In this document: positions 13,598 to 16,655 of the stretch, piece by piece
Layout of the letters: each line of letters begins with the position of its first letter
Position numbering within the stretch: the first letter of the stretch is position 1
From: Deltaproteobacteria bacterium
GTDB taxonomy: Bacteria > Desulfobacterota > Desulfobacteria > Desulfobacterales > C00003060
Direction of reading: 5' to 3'
NCBI GenBank assembly: GCA_019309245.1
Contig: JAFDGP010000021.1
Coordinates: 1-16,655 of the forward strand
Length of the DNA stretch: 16,655 bases
The notes under the pieces: generated by a model
The model's input: the letters and a program-made list of their open reading frames with translations, nothing else
Database searches by the model: none
What the model was told of the DNA's origin: nothing
Position numbers and translations under genes: made by a program

Positions 13598-14326
13598 TTA
13601 CGAGCGCGTCACCCAATGCGTTTCACTGTCCGACCGAATCAACATGGTGGCGGGATCCAAGGACAGGTCCGTCCGGTCCTTGTCGTTGCCGGTGGTTCCC
13701 TTAAGTGCCTTGATGCGGATTTGTTCGGCCTTGGGTTGAAGCTCCAGCACCACATCAAACAAATCGGCGACCCCGACCAGCGGGGCGGGCATCCCGTCCA
13801 CATCTGGTTCTATGTGACGGTGGGTCCGCACCGCGAACCAGACGTGAAAGCCCTGTTGTTCCGCCAGGGTCTTCAGGGGGTTAAGGCAATCCCGAACCCG
13901 GGCGTCAAACTCAAGTCCGTCAATCAAGACCATGCGGGGCCTAAAGACTCCCTGTGCCGTGAGGTCGGTAAGCCTTTCTTTCAGCTTGGGGACGCTGAAC
14001 CCTTCAGCCCTGAAGGTCATGATAAACCGGTGGGGTAATACCCCCTCCAACAGGGCATCGACCGAATCGGTGTGGTACTCCTGAGCAATACGCCGGAGGA
14101 CTTCCTCATACCACAAGACCACCTTTCTTACAGGGTCATCAAGACTGATGTGCAACACATTGAGCTCTCTTAACAGTCCGTTTAAGGCAAGTTGGACCAA
14201 AAAGGCGGTTTTCCCGACTCCGGCGCGGGCAAGCACAGCGCCGAACTGTCCATCTTTAAGAATATCTTGTGAATCCCTGCCGATCGCCTGCAACGGGTTG
14301 CGGATAATCAGGTCCTTTTTTAGCAT
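13598..14326 (-). CDS. RecA/KaiC-like P-loop ATPase, function unknown
   Basis: A 242-residue single-domain RecA-like ATPase. ARAGVGKTAFLV (33-44) is the Walker A loop, with Lys39 and Thr40; its first glycine is replaced by alanine. HISLDDPVRKVVLWYEEVL (59-77) resembles the switch region seen in DnaB/KaiC-type proteins, and RMVLIDGLEF (131-140) is Walker B, with Asp136. The late segment WFAVRTHRH resembles a sensor strand. No membrane segment or second domain is present. AGGAG precedes ATG 14326. It follows the EF-G stop by 88 bp with no U-tract terminator between, so it is probably in the same transcript, but the sequence gives no direct clue to its substrate. The gap after it (13482-13597) holds no gene. 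Confidence 0.72.
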   Translation of the reverse strand: MLKKDLIIRNPLQAIGRDSQDILKDGQFGAVLARAGVGKTAFLVQLALNGLLRELNVLHISLDDPVRKVVLWYEEVLRRIAQEYHTDSVDALLEGVLPHRFIMTFRAEGFSVPKLKERLTDLTAQGVFRPRMVLIDGLEFDARVRDCLNPLKTLAEQQGFHVWFAVRTHRHIEPDVDGMPAPLVGVADLFDVVLELQPKAEQIRIKALKGTTGNDKDRTDLSLDPATMLIRSDSETHWVTRS

Positions 14327-14414
14327 GACAAAACTCCTGTGCCTTACGATTTGTGGATGAGCGCCGGTGTCGGTTTCTTATCCATAACGGGCCCAATACC
14401 CGTCATATCCGCGG

Positions 14415-16499
<2,085 letters not shown>

Positions 16500-16543
16500 G
16501 GTCCAAACATCCTTGAGACAATAAATGGCCAGCGTACTGCAAT

Positions 16544-16581
16544 AAAAAACCCCTCGTCCAGCCGACAATGCCAAACAGGGG
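16544..16581 (-). terminator. Terminator-like hairpin inside the EF-G leader
   Basis: On the minus strand CCCCT (16581-16577) pairs with AGGGG (16554-16550), and GTT/GAC can extend the stem with one bulged G. A run of six Ts (16549-16544) follows directly. It lies between the promoter (16611-16639) and the EF-G start, about 25 nt past the expected start site, so it may be an attenuator rather than a gene-end terminator. Confidence 0.6.
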
Positions 16582-16610
16582 AGCTGTTGCACGGGCCTTT
16601 TTGTCTAAAT

Positions 16611-16639
16611 ACTATACTTACATTTTTTCATGGAGTCAA
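16611..16639 (-). promoter_or_regulatory. Strong sigma-70-type promoter of the EF-G gene
   Basis: TTGACT (-35, 5 of 6) reads on the minus strand at 16639-16634, and TATAGT (-10, 5 of 6) at 16616-16611, with the ideal 17-bp A/T-rich spacer. The expected start site is near 16604, giving a leader of about 105 nt. Confidence 0.85.
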
Positions 16640-16648
16640 CGCAAAAAA

Positions 16649-16655
16649 CCCGGAT
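16649..16655. repeat. Possible truncated third copy of the dispersed repeat
   Basis: The window ends with CCCGGAT, the first seven bases of the repeat at 493-527 and 11211-11245, in the same orientation and 9 bp from a minus-strand -35 box. Seven bases alone are weak evidence; the repeated context makes it worth noting. Confidence 0.35.

Noticed and set aside
16500..16592. EF-G start at GTG 16592
   Set aside because: EF-G proteins start just before the RNIGISAHIDAGKT segment, and the extra codons lie over the leader hairpin. ATG 16499 has a ribosome binding site.

Overview
The window looks like chromosomal DNA from a sulfate- or sulfur-metabolising Desulfobacterota-type bacterium (former Deltaproteobacteria). 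The strongest evidence is a DsrC with both C-terminal redox cysteines (11816-12133). An EF-G of the mitochondrial/'spd' type, an FmdB-type zinc ribbon beside pyrR, a YkgJ-family protein and a stand-alone IHF-alpha subunit all fit. This assignment is inferred from gene content; no rRNA or tRNA gene is visible. I see no CRISPR array, transposase or phage gene.

Left half, mostly + strand. ihfA lies on the minus strand at 90-383. A tripartite RND efflux operon follows: outer-membrane factor (679-2184), periplasmic adaptor (2242-3420) and RND pump (3404-6640, overlapping the adaptor gene by 17 bp). Next on the same strand come a SixA-type phosphohistidine phosphatase (6747-7235), a small five-helix VIT1/CCC1-like membrane protein (7371-7850), a 419-residue protein with a possible PIN-like nuclease fold (7863-9122) and peptide deformylase (9278-9799). 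A bidirectional terminator-like hairpin near 9808-9840 ends this block.

Right half, all minus strand. Reading from the right edge: EF-G (14415-16499) with a small RecA-like P-loop ATPase behind it (13598-14326); the fmdB-type/pyrR pair (12306-13396) with its own sigma-70-like promoter and terminator; dsrC (11816-12133) with promoter and strong terminator; yjbQ (11330-11731); a cold-shock protein (10794-10994) with a long structured leader and strong terminator; and a YkgJ-family metal-chelating protein (9843-10589). Most of these are housekeeping translation, redox or nucleotide genes in short transcription units.

The most unusual signals are non-coding. (1) A 35-bp sequence occurs twice without mismatch, 10.7 kb apart, each copy 13 bp upstream of the -35 box of a minus-strand promoter (ihfA, csp). 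The window ends on the first 7 bases of what may be a third copy, upstream of the EF-G promoter. (2) Both the csp and EF-G leaders carry a terminator-like hairpin with a U tract between promoter and gene. (3) The csp leader also has an anti-Shine-Dalgarno segment that can pair with either of two identical 8-nt segments, one overlapping the ribosome binding site, which suggests a two-state switch. No complete new multi-gene system can be proven here. The best protein-level candidates for something undescribed are the compact VIT-like protein and the adjoining PIN-like protein.
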